A DNA stretch of 64,000 bases from Dulcicalothrix desertica PCC 7102 (GCF_003991905.1 NZ_RSCL01000003.1:27082-91081), one strand, 5' to 3'. Counted from the first letter of the stretch, positions 45,318 to 53,910 are shown. The notes: a model not told the origin generated them from the letters alone. A program made the numbers and translations.

Positions 45318-45815
45318 ATGATGAAAATTAATAGATTAATGCCTTTGTTAGTTGGCGCCGTTGCTTTAAGTGTTGCCGCAGTTCCCTTAATGGTTAAAGC
45401 TAATGCAATTCATAATGGATATCCACTAGTAGCACAAGCTCAACCACAGAAACCTCACAAAAAAGGAGGTCTCTGGTCAAAATTGAATCTCACTGACGCG
45501 CAAAAACAACAGATGCGTCAAATTGAACAAGATACTAAAAAGCAGATAGAAGGTGTTTATAGACCAGACCAGCTTGCAAAACTCCAAGCAGCAAAATCAC
45601 AGCGTCAACAAGGGCAACGTATTAATCGTCGTGACTTAATGCAGTCGTTGAATTTGGATGAAGGTCAAAAAGCTCAAATTAAGCAAATTCGACAAGCGCA
45701 AAAAGCTAAAATGGAAGGCATTTTAAATGACGACCAGAAAAAGCTACTCTCTCAACAGCGCGCGCAATGGCAACAAAAGCGTCAACAGCGACAACAGCGA
45801 CAACAAAATCAATAG
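45318..45815 (+). CDS. Spy/CpxP-like periplasmic protein
   Basis: 165 residues. Signal peptide (LMPLLVGAVALSVAAVPLM) with export to the periplasm. Two LTxxQ-type helices, WSKLNLTDAQKQQMRQIEQ and MQSLNLDEGQKAQIKQIRQ, are the family signature. The end is a Gln/Arg-rich repeat (KRQQRQQRQQNQ). Relatives are ATP-independent chaperones or envelope-stress sensors. It stands alone after gatD. Confidence 0.85.
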   Translation: MMKINRLMPLLVGAVALSVAAVPLMVKANAIHNGYPLVAQAQPQKPHKKGGLWSKLNLTDAQKQQMRQIEQDTKKQIEGVYRPDQLAKLQAAKSQRQQGQRINRRDLMQSLNLDEGQKAQIKQIRQAQKAKMEGILNDDQKKLLSQQRAQWQQKRQQRQQRQQNQ

Positions 45816-46192
45816 GGGATGGCAACAGATGATGAACGCATGTAACCGATAGTTGATTTTGAATAATTAGATTTTGTCTGTAACCAATAAATTATCCGTT
45901 ACATCCGTTGTATCCGTTGCAAATTAACCCACCAAAACAATTGACACGAACCACTATTAGTACTCTATGTCATTAATTTTAGCAATATATATTTTTACCA
46001 CAGAGAGACAGAGTCCACAGAGGTAAAAGCGCTCGATAGTTAAAGTTAGTTTAAAAGGTTTAGATGAATACACAGGCAAGGATGCCTGTGCCACAAGGGC
46101 ATTAAAATATACTTTTGTGCTGAGGAACTACTGTTGCTTTGGGGAAATCTATAGATAATAGATATATCCTCACATACGGTAAATAGGAACAT
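45816..46192. repeat. Repeat-only spacer
   Basis: An inverted pair of the GGCAACGGATGTAACGGAT family (45821-45855 and 45889-45925), a TACCACAGAGAGACAGAG-type repeat (near 45998-46024) and a CACAGGCAAGGATGCCTGTG stem-loop (46071-46097). No gene. Confidence 0.65.
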
Positions 46193-46852
46193 ATGCGTAC
46201 TTTATCGTTACTATTGCACTGGCGCCTACTTTTAGGAGTTGTAATTGTAAGCTCTATACTTTCTCCCTTTACTCTTGGTTTGTATGTCAATGCAGCTACT
46301 AACACTCGTCGGTTCACTGAAGCTGACAAAGTTCCGACACAAAAAGTTGCAGTTGTGTTTGGCGCCGGAATTCGACCGGATAATACACCAACACCAATGC
46401 TTGCTGATAGAGTAAGTGCTGCTGTTGATTTGTATAAATTAGGACGAGTACAAAAGCTATTGATGACTGGTGATAATAGCAGGGTTGATTATAACGAAGT
46501 TATGGTCATGCAAAACTACGCAATTGCACAGGGTGTACCAGTAGAAGATATTACACTTGACCATGCAGGGTTTAGCACTTACGAAAGCTGTTACCGTGCA
46601 AAAGAAGTTTTTGGTGTTAAAGAAGCTATTTTAGTAACGCAAAATTTCCATTTACCACGTGCTGTTTATACCTGTCGTCAGCTTGGTATTGAATCAACTG
46701 GTTTGGGAACTCCTGACTGGGGTAGTTATAGCAAAAAGACTGTTTCTTTCTACACTTTTAGAGAACAAGTTTCTACGTTAAAAGCACTGTGGGAAGTTCA
46801 TATAACTCGCCCATCACCAACTTTTTTGGGAAGATTTGAAGGAATAAAATAA
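46193..46852 (+). CDS. SanA/YdcF/ElyC-family (DUF218) envelope protein
   Basis: 219 residues. One N-terminal membrane helix (about 7-30) anchors the DUF218 domain in the periplasm. Family motifs: VVFGAGIRPDNTPTPMLADR, KLLMTGDNSRVDYNE, AGFSTYESCYRAKEVFGVK and VTQNFHLPRAVYTCRQLG. Homologues influence peptidoglycan precursor handling and envelope barrier function. ATG 46193. It is convergent with hetF across a repeat-rich spacer. Confidence 0.9.
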   Translation: MRTLSLLLHWRLLLGVVIVSSILSPFTLGLYVNAATNTRRFTEADKVPTQKVAVVFGAGIRPDNTPTPMLADRVSAAVDLYKLGRVQKLLMTGDNSRVDYNEVMVMQNYAIAQGVPVEDITLDHAGFSTYESCYRAKEVFGVKEAILVTQNFHLPRAVYTCRQLGIESTGLGTPDWGSYSKKTVSFYTFREQVSTLKALWEVHITRPSPTFLGRFEGIK

Positions 46853-46857
46853 GTTAT

Positions 46858-46926
46858 AAGTTAAGAGTTAGGAGTTAATAGTTAGGAGTTAGGAGTTAGG
46901 TATACTACTCAGCACTCAGCACTCAT
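46858..46926. repeat. GTTAGGAGTTA and CTCAGCA tandem repeats
   Basis: Copies of AGTTAGGAGTT followed by three ACTCAGCACTC-like units, between convergent genes. STRR type. Confidence 0.7.
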
Positions 46927-46941
46927 AACTCATAACTCTTT

Positions 46942-49491
46942 CTACCGTCGCGGACTGGGTGTTTTTGATAATGATTTCCAGTCTTGAGCAATTTTTGGAG
47001 TCCACAACCAATTTTGATTGAGTTTATCGGGTTGGAAGCTTACCGGGTCTTCACTAATTACTTTTTGTTGTAATTTTACTGCTTCGTAAAGATATCGCTC
47101 ACGTTTTGCAGGGGGTTGTGAGCGCGCTGATTTATATAATCCTAGCGCTAGTCCAGCGTGAGCAATTAAGTCTTGGCGTTGCTGTGGTATTACCGATGCA
47201 TTTGCTGCTGCCATGTTTGAGACTTTTGGCTGTTGGTCTTTTGCGGCAATACTTAAGGCTTGAAACCAAGAATCATTAGCTAAATTAATATTACCTTCTG
47301 CGTAGTAAGCAAAACCTAAAGCGTTAGCATATACTATAGAGTCTGGTTTAGCTTTAAATGCTGTATTCCAGTAACGACGAGCATCATCAATACTATATTT
47401 TTTGTCACCTGCTTGTATCGATTGCCATGCAAGGCGCCCGAATAAGAAACTGACGGATGGGTTATCGATGTTTCGCCCTTGTACTTGTTTAAGTACAGAT
47501 TCTGCCTCTGCAAGTGCATTACGATTTAATAAGGCATCGACGGCTTTTAATGCTGTGTCTAAATCACCTTGATTAAGTCTCTCAGTGGCAAATGCTGTAA
47601 CTTTTTCAGTTTTTTCTCTCTCTAAATTAATTTTACTGTAATCTGGCGCCGTTATTTGAGGCAGGTTAGATAACGTGTTTGGTTGACTTTGCCACCAGTT
47701 AATACCAACAGCAAATGCAATCGCACCTGCACCAACAAGTCCAATAAGTGGTATTAATTTTCTTGATTTGCGACGTGGTGTTACTACGTCTGGTTCGCTA
47801 ATGCTAATTGGGTCATGAGGTGTTGCGATGTTTGTCGTCATACCCTGAGTATTACCAACGCTCATTTCGCGACCCTGGAGAGTATTTGATACTAAAGATT
47901 CTGACTCCCTTGCCGCTCTTTTGAGGCGCCATTTTTCGACTTCGCGGTCTAAAGAAGTTAAATCATCAGAGACTTCAACACCAGGGATACTATCATCATC
48001 TTCGTCGTCGTCAAGGATAGAAGTATTTATTGGAGTTTGTTCACTTGCAGTTTTTTGCTGGTCGAGTTGGCGAAATAAATCGGAAACTATCGCCGAATCA
48101 TCAGCATAACTTGGGTCATCATAATCTTCGATTTCGTCAACTAAGTCACCCCAAGTTTCTTCTCCTAACCAATCAAGTTCTAAGTCATTTTGTCCCAATG
48201 ACCTCGACATGACATCATCGATTGGTAATGACATTTGAGCATCATCACCGATATTACTATATAGTGCATTTGTTGCCCTTATATTTGGTGGTTCACCGTA
48301 CTCAGGCAATAATTCACCTCTTTGCTGTACATATAATCCAGGGCTTAAATTACCATTAAATTCTGATTGAAGATATAAAATTGGTAAAGCCCAATACATT
48401 TGGTGCGAACCGTAAGCGGAAATTAATCCCTGACGTACACGACTTACGCACAAATCAATGGGATACCCTTGGCTGAGATTACGATAGAACAGTTGTGTTA
48501 GTGTTAGCGCTACTTCGTCTGGAATTCGTTCGGACATAGCTAAGACACTAGGAATACCTCGTTTAACTAAACTCTCAGCTAAACTTTGCTCTCCCGCTTC
48601 TTTCGTGCCTGTGCTGGCGCCATAAGCTCCCAAACACGAGTTAAACACCGCCATTTGGATGTTATTGTTAACCAGTAAACCAGCTAAATCATCACCAGTT
48701 AAAGTCTCTGTTAAACCAGTGCGTCGATTTACAAGATAAATTTCACCACCGTTTGCACCCAAGTTACTGTGACCTGAGTAATGCAAAATATGATAGCGTC
48801 CTTGTTCTAAGGCTTGCGTCAATTCTTCCCGTCCCGGTTGCTCAAGAAAGTGCAACTGTATCTCTGGGAAAAAATGACCACCTTCGGTAATATTTGGTGT
48901 TTGACGACTTAGTTCGGCTTGAAGTTTAATAGCTTCTTGCTTAAGCAAATCTAATCGCACTAAATCGGTTGGAGAGGCTAGCACCATTAATACCTTAATT
49001 CCACCCTCATCAGGTGGTATGGGCATATTCGTTGATGGTAAACGTGAGGCGCCTGCTACTCCAGTTTGATAGCGAGAAAATGAAATATAGGGTCCCGTAG
49101 CAATGGGACGGTCTCCAGCGTGCATAACCTCCCAAGGTAAGCGCGCTAAACGATTATCTTTAATTCCAATACGCAAATGCAGAACTTGTTGATGGTTCTG
49201 TGCAATGCCTTGTGCAGTAATCCAACTATCTCTGAGAGTGCCTTGAAAAAGTTCGTTATATAATTGTTGACCCAGCGCCGCTAAGTTGACCGAGTTCCGC
49301 ACCATTGCATCTCCCTGCAACACGGACTTAAGCGGGTCATTCATAAGATGTCCAGCAGCAGCTAACCATTCAGCTACAGGCCAAGTCACCAGTTCTTCCG
49401 CTAATGGCACCCCAGACGCGACTTGTTCCGTTCGTACCAAGTAGTCATTTTGTCCTACCAGTGTTACGGAAATGTGAAATTCCTGGGTCAC
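46942..49491 (-). CDS. hetF: HetF: CHAT-domain protein required for heterocyst differentiation
   Basis: 849 residues. The CHAT (caspase-like) domain occupies about 160-380, with catalytic His241 in HYSGHSNLG and Cys286 in VFNSCLGAYG. An acidic Asp/Glu-rich linker (about 430-540) and one membrane helix (about 585-603, LIGLVGAGAIAFAVGINWW) follow. A C-terminal TPR-like helical region (620-849) completes it. Domain order and length fit HetF of Nostoc, a probable protease acting with PatA on HetR abundance and cell division. The name is strongly supported by the adjacent tandem small-RNA array, which in Nostoc PCC 7120 also lies upstream of hetF. Expression is probably influenced by those RNAs. 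Confidence 0.88.
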   Translation of the reverse strand: MTQEFHISVTLVGQNDYLVRTEQVASGVPLAEELVTWPVAEWLAAAGHLMNDPLKSVLQGDAMVRNSVNLAALGQQLYNELFQGTLRDSWITAQGIAQNHQQVLHLRIGIKDNRLARLPWEVMHAGDRPIATGPYISFSRYQTGVAGASRLPSTNMPIPPDEGGIKVLMVLASPTDLVRLDLLKQEAIKLQAELSRQTPNITEGGHFFPEIQLHFLEQPGREELTQALEQGRYHILHYSGHSNLGANGGEIYLVNRRTGLTETLTGDDLAGLLVNNNIQMAVFNSCLGAYGASTGTKEAGEQSLAESLVKRGIPSVLAMSERIPDEVALTLTQLFYRNLSQGYPIDLCVSRVRQGLISAYGSHQMYWALPILYLQSEFNGNLSPGLYVQQRGELLPEYGEPPNIRATNALYSNIGDDAQMSLPIDDVMSRSLGQNDLELDWLGEETWGDLVDEIEDYDDPSYADDSAIVSDLFRQLDQQKTASEQTPINTSILDDDEDDDSIPGVEVSDDLTSLDREVEKWRLKRAARESESLVSNTLQGREMSVGNTQGMTTNIATPHDPISISEPDVVTPRRKSRKLIPLIGLVGAGAIAFAVGINWWQSQPNTLSNLPQITAPDYSKINLEREKTEKVTAFATERLNQGDLDTALKAVDALLNRNALAEAESVLKQVQGRNIDNPSVSFLFGRLAWQSIQAGDKKYSIDDARRYWNTAFKAKPDSIVYANALGFAYYAEGNINLANDSWFQALSIAAKDQQPKVSNMAAANASVIPQQRQDLIAHAGLALGLYKSARSQPPAKRERYLYEAVKLQQKVISEDPVSFQPDKLNQNWLWTPKIAQDWKSLSKTPSPRR

Positions 49492-49576
49492 AACTTCTCC
49501 TGTTCCTCTCCTAAATCACTTGATTGAAATGGGAATATTCATTCATAAATATTTCTATAAATGTTCCCTTCCCTAC

Positions 49577-49628
49577 TAATACCTTAGATGCATCACAAGA
49601 GCGGAATGTTTCACGCTCTTAGGTATTA
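49577..49628 (+). ncRNA. Degenerate NsiR1-like copy in the hetF leader
   Basis: TAGATGCA at 49585-49592 matches the core of the NsiR1 units, and a perfect hairpin AAGAGCG / CGCTCTT (49597-49603, 49614-49620) sits where their terminator does. Outer arms TAATACCT / AGGTATTA close it. No TCCGGA box lies 35 nt upstream. The hetF leader on the other strand would carry the complement of TAGATGCA. Confidence 0.5.
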
Positions 49629-49684
49629 CCCAAGCTTTTACCAGTTTATCCGGATATCATCGACTCGGCGCCGAACATCATATT

Positions 49685-49741
49685 TGGTAGATGCACCTTA
49701 ATCTTCAGTCCCCCAATTGATTTAATCAAATGGGGGTTTTC
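49685..49741 (+). ncRNA. nsiR1: NsiR1-like small RNA, unit 1 (nearest hetF)
   Basis: Starts TGGTAGATGCACC and ends with an intrinsic terminator: CCCCCA...TGGGGG stem with TTGATT/AATCAA extension, then TTTT. The most diverged of the eight units. The exact 5' end cannot be read from sequence. Confidence 0.8.
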
Positions 49742-49944
49742 TCTATTTATACATAACGTTTGGGCGCCGAAAGCTCTCACTTATCCACCCCATGTAACTA
49801 ATTTATCTCAAAAACAATATAGTTTCACTACAAATACTCAGTATTTTACAGAAAATAACTGCAAAATACTCTAGTAAAACATGATTAGGGATTTTCGTTT
49901 TTTAATTTATCCGGATAATGCTTGTGATTTTAAGAACAAGTATA

Positions 49945-50005
49945 TGGTAGATGCACCCTGATAATTAACCTCCCCTAGTTGGAAGCTTTCCACTAGGGGT
50001 TTTTT
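49945..50005 (+). ncRNA. nsiR1: NsiR1-like small RNA, unit 2
   Basis: TGGTAGATGCACCCTGATAA core followed by CCCCTAGTTGG...CCACTAGGGG hairpin and a T6 run. About 60 nt, the size of NsiR1. Confidence 0.85.
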
Positions 50006-50028
50006 GTGTCTATCAAAAAAGAAACCCG

Positions 50029-50088
50029 GTTTCTGACCAAAATTGTGATTTTTATTCCAGATTTTCAAAAAGAAACCGGGTTTCTAAG
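50029..50088. repeat. GAAACCCGGTTTCT palindromic element inside the array
   Basis: AAGAAACCCGGTTTCT on the left and AGAAACCGGGTTTCTAAG on the right, about 60 bp in total, inserted between units 2 and 3. A sister copy lies at 50788-50856 and another at 35347-35427. Confidence 0.7.
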
Positions 50089-50136
50089 TTTTTCAAATTT
50101 TTCCGGAATAGGCTTGTGATTTTGAGAACAAGTATA

Positions 50137-50198
50137 TGGTAGATGCACCCTGATAACTCACTCCCTTAGCTGTTTAATTACGGCTGAGGGTTTTTTTT
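50137..50198 (+). ncRNA. nsiR1: NsiR1-like small RNA, unit 3
   Basis: Same 5' core; stem CCCTTAGC...GCTGAGGG (with a T-G wobble) and T8. Box TCCGGA at 50102. Confidence 0.88.
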
Positions 50199-50244
50199 AT
50201 GCAATTTTATCCGGAATAAGCTTGTAGCTTTGAGAACAAGTATA

Positions 50245-50308
50245 TGGTAGATGCACCCTGATAACCCACTCCCCTAATTGACTAAATGTCTAGTTAGGGG
50301 TTTTTTTT
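50245..50308 (+). ncRNA. nsiR1: NsiR1-like small RNA, unit 4
   Basis: Core identical to unit 3 to GATAAC; stem CCCCTAATTGAC...CTAGTTAGGGG and T8. Box TCCGGA at 50210. Confidence 0.88.
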
Positions 50309-50392
50309 GGGAATTTTTTGGTGATGCAAAAATTTTCTCGCTTGAAATAAAAAATCTTCCGGAATTGGTAGATGTAAGCACGAACAAATAGA

Positions 50393-50455
50393 TGGTAGAT
50401 GCACCCTAATAATTCACTCCCTCGGACGGTAACAACCAACTGAGGGAATTTTTTT
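50393..50455 (+). ncRNA. nsiR1: NsiR1-like small RNA, unit 5
   Basis: Core with CCCTAATAATTCACTCCC; stem CCCTCGG...CTGAGGG with a G-T wobble and a T7 run. A partial GGTAGATG also occurs upstream at 50366. Confidence 0.85.
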
Positions 50456-50540
50456 GTCCATTTCAAGTGCAACAAAAATTTTTGCCATCAATAGCAACAA
50501 AAATATCCGGAAAGCACTGGTTATCAAGAGAACAAGTAAA

Positions 50541-50601
50541 TGGTAGATGCACCCTGATAACTCACTCCCCTAGTAGACTGCCATCCGCTAGGGGTTTTTT
50601 T
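50541..50601 (+). ncRNA. nsiR1: NsiR1-like small RNA, unit 6
   Basis: Core as unit 3; stem CCCCTAG...GCTAGGGG with loop AGACTGCCATCC-like and T7. Nearly identical to unit 8, so a recent duplication. Confidence 0.88.
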
Positions 50602-50687
50602 ATGGCTATATTTACGACCTTGAACCAAATTTTGAAGTTATACGCCAATTTGTCCTGAAGATGACCCTTAGATAACGAACAAGTAGA

Positions 50688-50745
50688 TGGTAGATGCACC
50701 CTGATAACTCACTCCCTAGTAGATCTCCATCCGCTAGGGTTTTTT
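50688..50745 (+). ncRNA. nsiR1: NsiR1-like small RNA, unit 7
   Basis: Same core; stem CCCTAG...CTAGGG is one pair shorter than units 6 and 8; T6. The box is TCCTGA. Confidence 0.85.
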
Positions 50746-50787
50746 ATTGTAATCATAACGAGACGAAATTGACAACTATCTTAAGTA

Positions 50788-50856
50788 AAGAAACCTGGTT
50801 TCTACGCAAAATACTCATTTCTATTACAAGTTATCTAAAGAAACCAGGTTTCTAAG
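50788..50856. repeat. Second GAAACC(T/C)GGTTTCT element in the array
   Basis: AAAGAAACCTGGTTTCTACG and AAAGAAACCAGGTTTCTAAG form an inverted pair about 70 bp long between units 7 and 8, a sister of 50029-50088. The central change is paired in both arms. Confidence 0.7.
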
Positions 50857-50896
50857 ATTTGTCCTGAAAACGACTACTATGCAGCGAACAATAAAG

Positions 50897-50956
50897 TGGT
50901 AGATGCACCCTAATAACTTACTCCCCTAGTAGACTGCCATCCGCTAGGGGTTTTTT
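50897..50956 (+). ncRNA. nsiR1: NsiR1-like small RNA, unit 8
   Basis: TGGTAGATGCACCCTAATAA core, CCCCTAG...CTAGGGG stem and T6. Box TCCTGA at 50862. Last complete unit. Confidence 0.87.
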
Positions 50957-51292
50957 CATGGCTATTCGCTGCCACATTTTCAACATCTTAATAACTCAAC
51001 ACCTTAATAACTCACTCCCTTGGTAGAGCGCCTGTTTATCGATGCAATTATCGAATAAATACTTAACCTTCAGAAATGTTCCGGAATTAGCCTTTCTTGC
51101 TCGTACTAACTAGTAAGGACTAATACTAGCTGCCGGAATGTGAGACAGCGGTAGATTTTTAGTAGGTTTTTATATACTAGCACTATTACAAGTTTTTGAA
51201 CTATCAAAGAGCATTAAATATAAGATAAATTATTAGATATTAAGTTTAGCTACAACCTATACGTTGTTTAGTACTAATACACTACTAAAGAT
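50957..51292. other. Eroded right end of the NsiR1 array and promoter region
   Basis: A remnant CTTAATAACTCACTCCCTTG with GGTAGAG (about 51003-51027) and an isolated TTCCGGAATTAGCC box (51079) show one more decayed unit. A 5' region for the downstream thioredoxin gene follows. No ORF. Confidence 0.55.
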
Positions 51293-51613
51293 ATGGCTTA
51301 TTCTGTAATTAAGTTTTCGAGTGAAGATTGCGGTATTTGTCACAAAATGGCTTTCTATGACCAGAAAGTATCAGCAGAGCTTGGTTTAGAGTTTATTGAT
51401 GTCAAGATGCAGGATACAGCGACTTACCGTAAATATCGACAAATACTTTTGAAGCAATATCCCGATAAGTCAGAGATGGGATGGCCAACTTATATTGTAT
51501 GCTCGGCGCCATCTGGAGAGTTTGAAATTGTAGGCGAAGTAAAAGGGGGACATCCCAAAGGAGAGTTTCGAGAACGCTTGCAAGCAGTGTTAAATTCTGT
51601 TCCTGCTGAGTAG
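51293..51613 (+). CDS. Thioredoxin-family protein
   Basis: 106 residues. The active site CGIC (residues 13-16, in SSEDCGICHKMAFYD) and the cis-Pro loop EMGWPTYIV define a small cytosolic thioredoxin. It is a cyanobacterial type with C-G-I-C rather than C-G-P-C, so its redox potential may differ. It lies beside the NsiR1 array and convergent with the 51618 gene. Confidence 0.9.
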   Translation: MAYSVIKFSSEDCGICHKMAFYDQKVSAELGLEFIDVKMQDTATYRKYRQILLKQYPDKSEMGWPTYIVCSAPSGEFEIVGEVKGGHPKGEFRERLQAVLNSVPAE

Positions 51614-51617
51614 GTAT

Positions 51618-51842
51618 TTAAAGAACTTCAAAAGACTTAACTTCTAGGACGGGCCCAATCATTGCGCTTGTCATGACATCTTCACGTACCTGTCCTGTAA
51701 CTTTGGCTTTTTGTCCTGCTTGAAGTAACTTTTTGTCGGCACTACGAGGAATTTCGTAAGTAGTGCCTTCATCGGTAACGAATGCCCAGGCGCCCATACC
51801 GATATCGCGGCGTTGAATAGTACCAGTGACTGTAATAGACAT
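51618..51842 (-). CDS. Small OB-fold-like hypothetical protein
   Basis: 74 residues, all beta in appearance: SITVTGTIQRRDIGMGAWAF, YEIPRSADKKLLQAGQKAKV and TGQVREDVMTSAMIGPVLEV. The pattern of strands with TGxI and VxGxV fits an OB barrel, but no nucleic-acid motif is seen. Conserved-looking in cyanobacteria; function unknown. Confidence 0.7.
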   Translation of the reverse strand: MSITVTGTIQRRDIGMGAWAFVTDEGTTYEIPRSADKKLLQAGQKAKVTGQVREDVMTSAMIGPVLEVKSFEVL

Positions 51843-51845
51843 AGT

Positions 51846-51934
51846 TTTAGTTAGGAGTTAGGAGTGAGGAATGAGGAGTTAGGAGTCATGAATTATGAGT
51901 TGTAATTCCTAACTCCTAACTCCTAATTCCTAAC
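51846..51934. repeat. AGTTAGGAGT / AACTCCTAACT inverted tandem repeat
   Basis: Same family as 42216-42290. It ends inside the last codons of the subtilase gene, and lies between it and the 51618 gene, both on the minus strand. Confidence 0.75.
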
Positions 51935-53792
51935 TTTGTGTTGTTTTTTCTTCGTTTGTCACAATAAAGTGAGCGAGACCGTAACAGATGACGGCATTAA
52001 CGAGAAGGAAAATTCTTGATATCCAACCGGCGCCTAAACCCCATACAGCAGGGTCAGAGAATGAACTAACCCCCAAACATGTGGCGATACCTATGGAAGA
52101 ACCAATAGCAAACCACTTCAATTTTGGATGTCCTAACAGCAAAGCAACTAGACCTAAAGGAATAAGTACGCTTGCGAAGATAGGATTAAATGCATCAGTT
52201 CCTTGAATAGCATTACCAAGTTCAGGAATAGAGCTACCTAGTACACGGAAGGGCCACTGTGGTAAATCAAAGATATAAAGTCCTTTGAGAGGAAATAAAC
52301 CTGAGCTACCGAAAAGTAAACCTGCCGATAAACTCCAACTCCATGAGAATGGGAAGTAAACCCGTAGGAACCAAGCAAGCAGGTAAGAACCTACAACCAT
52401 AAGAAGTTTTGGTATTAGTGCATATGCACCACCATCAATCCAGAAACGAGGATTGAGATAGCCATTTTCACGTAACCATCGCCAAAAGTCTTGGAAAGTG
52501 ATTTGACCTTCGGTTGCTTGCTTAACTGCGGCTTCGGCGTTGAGTTGTCCGGCGCCGTAATAGTTTAAACCATCTTCATGAATAGCCCGTGCGGAACCAA
52601 GAAGTACGTTTTCAATTTCATCTGGATTTTCAACTCCTGATGCACGAACTAAAGCAGCAACACCTGCAACATGGGGAGATGCCATGCTAGTACCTTGCAA
52701 ACCAAGGAACACTTCTTCTCCTTTGTTATCCATATCAACGGTTGCTTGGAGAACCTTACCAGCATCACTACCACCAGGGGCAGAAATATCAACACCTGCA
52801 CCATAGTTAGAATAAGGCGCCCTTTCTCCATCGGGGCCAAGTGCAGAAACACCAATAACGTGAGGATAGCGTGCAGGATATGCGGCGCCGTTAGCGTCTT
52901 CGTTACCAGCAGCAGCGATAATAACTACACCTTTACTGTGTGCATAGTCAATTGCTTCGCGCATCAACTGGCTTTCACCACCACCACCCAAGCTCATATT
53001 AATAACGTTGGCGCCGTTATCAGCAGCAAAGCGAATAGCTTCGGCAATATCAGCAACAGTACCACCACCGTAATCACTAAGAACCTTTAAAGGCATAATA
53101 CTGGCTTCATAGGCAATACCCGCAACACCCCAGCTATTATTAGTAGCTTGAGCAATAGTTCCGGCAACGTGTGTCCCATGTCCATTGTCATCGTTTGCTT
53201 TTTCACGGTCGTTAACAAAGTCGTAACCTTTGACAAACTGAGTTTCAATCAAATCACGAACTTGTGTAACACCCGTGTCAATGACAGCAACGGTAACACC
53301 ACTACCCTTAGTTTGTTTCCAGGCGCCTTCAATATTAATATTGTGTAGGTGCCATTGTTTACTGTAATAAGGGTCGTTTGCACCAGTTAATAAAGGTGCA
53401 GGTTCTTTAGATTCTTCAGGTCGAGGGTCAAGATATTCAGCAAGCCTTGCGACTTGACCTTGTTTAGGAATCTTGTAAATATAGTTAGGTTCAATGAATT
53501 CGGTATCTTTCGCGAAGAGAGAGCGCAACTGCCCCAATCGCGCTTTGTCACCTTTGATAATATAAACGTTATCCTTTTCGGAAAATTTATTATCCAGCTT
53601 TGGCGTGACGTTGAACTGCTGCGAGATTTTAGCCAAATCTTGCTGCAACTTAGTAGAGGGGATATCTTCCCGGAAGTCAAGGAGGAGCGTATCAAACTCC
53701 CCTTGGGCGCCAAGTCCCTGGAAGTTAACGAAATTGAAAAGGGCCGCACATAGCCCTATCACAAACAAACAAGTTAGTATTAGCCTTCTCAT
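51930..53792 (-). CDS. Subtilisin-like serine protease (S8) with membrane C-terminus
   Basis: 620 residues. Signal or anchor peptide (1-28), an inhibitor-like propeptide (about 35-110), then the S8 domain with Asp172 (VAVIDTGV), His205 (NGHGTHVAG) and Ser369 (GTSMASPH). Oxyanion Asn lies in AAAGNEDANG. After residue 455 there are about four membrane helices (for example LLFGSSGLFPL and VLIPLGLVALLLG), so the enzyme is tethered to the membrane with its catalytic domain outside. The last residues are coded by the AACTCCT repeat. Confidence 0.92.
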   Translation of the reverse strand: MRRLILTCLFVIGLCAALFNFVNFQGLGAQGEFDTLLLDFREDIPSTKLQQDLAKISQQFNVTPKLDNKFSEKDNVYIIKGDKARLGQLRSLFAKDTEFIEPNYIYKIPKQGQVARLAEYLDPRPEESKEPAPLLTGANDPYYSKQWHLHNINIEGAWKQTKGSGVTVAVIDTGVTQVRDLIETQFVKGYDFVNDREKANDDNGHGTHVAGTIAQATNNSWGVAGIAYEASIMPLKVLSDYGGGTVADIAEAIRFAADNGANVINMSLGGGGESQLMREAIDYAHSKGVVIIAAAGNEDANGAAYPARYPHVIGVSALGPDGERAPYSNYGAGVDISAPGGSDAGKVLQATVDMDNKGEEVFLGLQGTSMASPHVAGVAALVRASGVENPDEIENVLLGSARAIHEDGLNYYGAGQLNAEAAVKQATEGQITFQDFWRWLRENGYLNPRFWIDGGAYALIPKLLMVVGSYLLAWFLRVYFPFSWSWSLSAGLLFGSSGLFPLKGLYIFDLPQWPFRVLGSSIPELGNAIQGTDAFNPIFASVLIPLGLVALLLGHPKLKWFAIGSSIGIATCLGVSSFSDPAVWGLGAGWISRIFLLVNAVICYGLAHFIVTNEEKTTQS

Positions 53793-53910
53793 ATATTACT
53801 GATTACCGATGAAAGCCAGTTGCCACTACGATAACTTATACACATCGAGCTTGGCTTTATATCGGGCGATTAGTTACAAAAATTTCACTTTAACAGATAA
53901 TTAAAACATT

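Larger units (their letters stand above)
49649..50867 (+). promoter_or_regulatory. Eight TCCGGA-type boxes at fixed distance from the NsiR1 units
   Basis: Box starts at 49649, 49910, 50102, 50210, 50358 and 50506 (TCCGGA) and at 50653 and 50862 (TCCTGA). The distance from box start to the first T of TGGTAGATGCACC is 35 nt in units 2 to 8 and 36 in unit 1. TCCGGA near -35 is the motif of heterocyst-specific (DIF+) promoters in Nostoc PCC 7120. A conserved GAGAACAAG-like stretch lies between box and unit. Confidence 0.8.

Noticed and set aside
49685..50956. CRISPR-like array from regular repeats
   Set aside because: Each repeat ends in a terminator and has its own promoter motif, and no cas genes are near; it is a small-RNA array.
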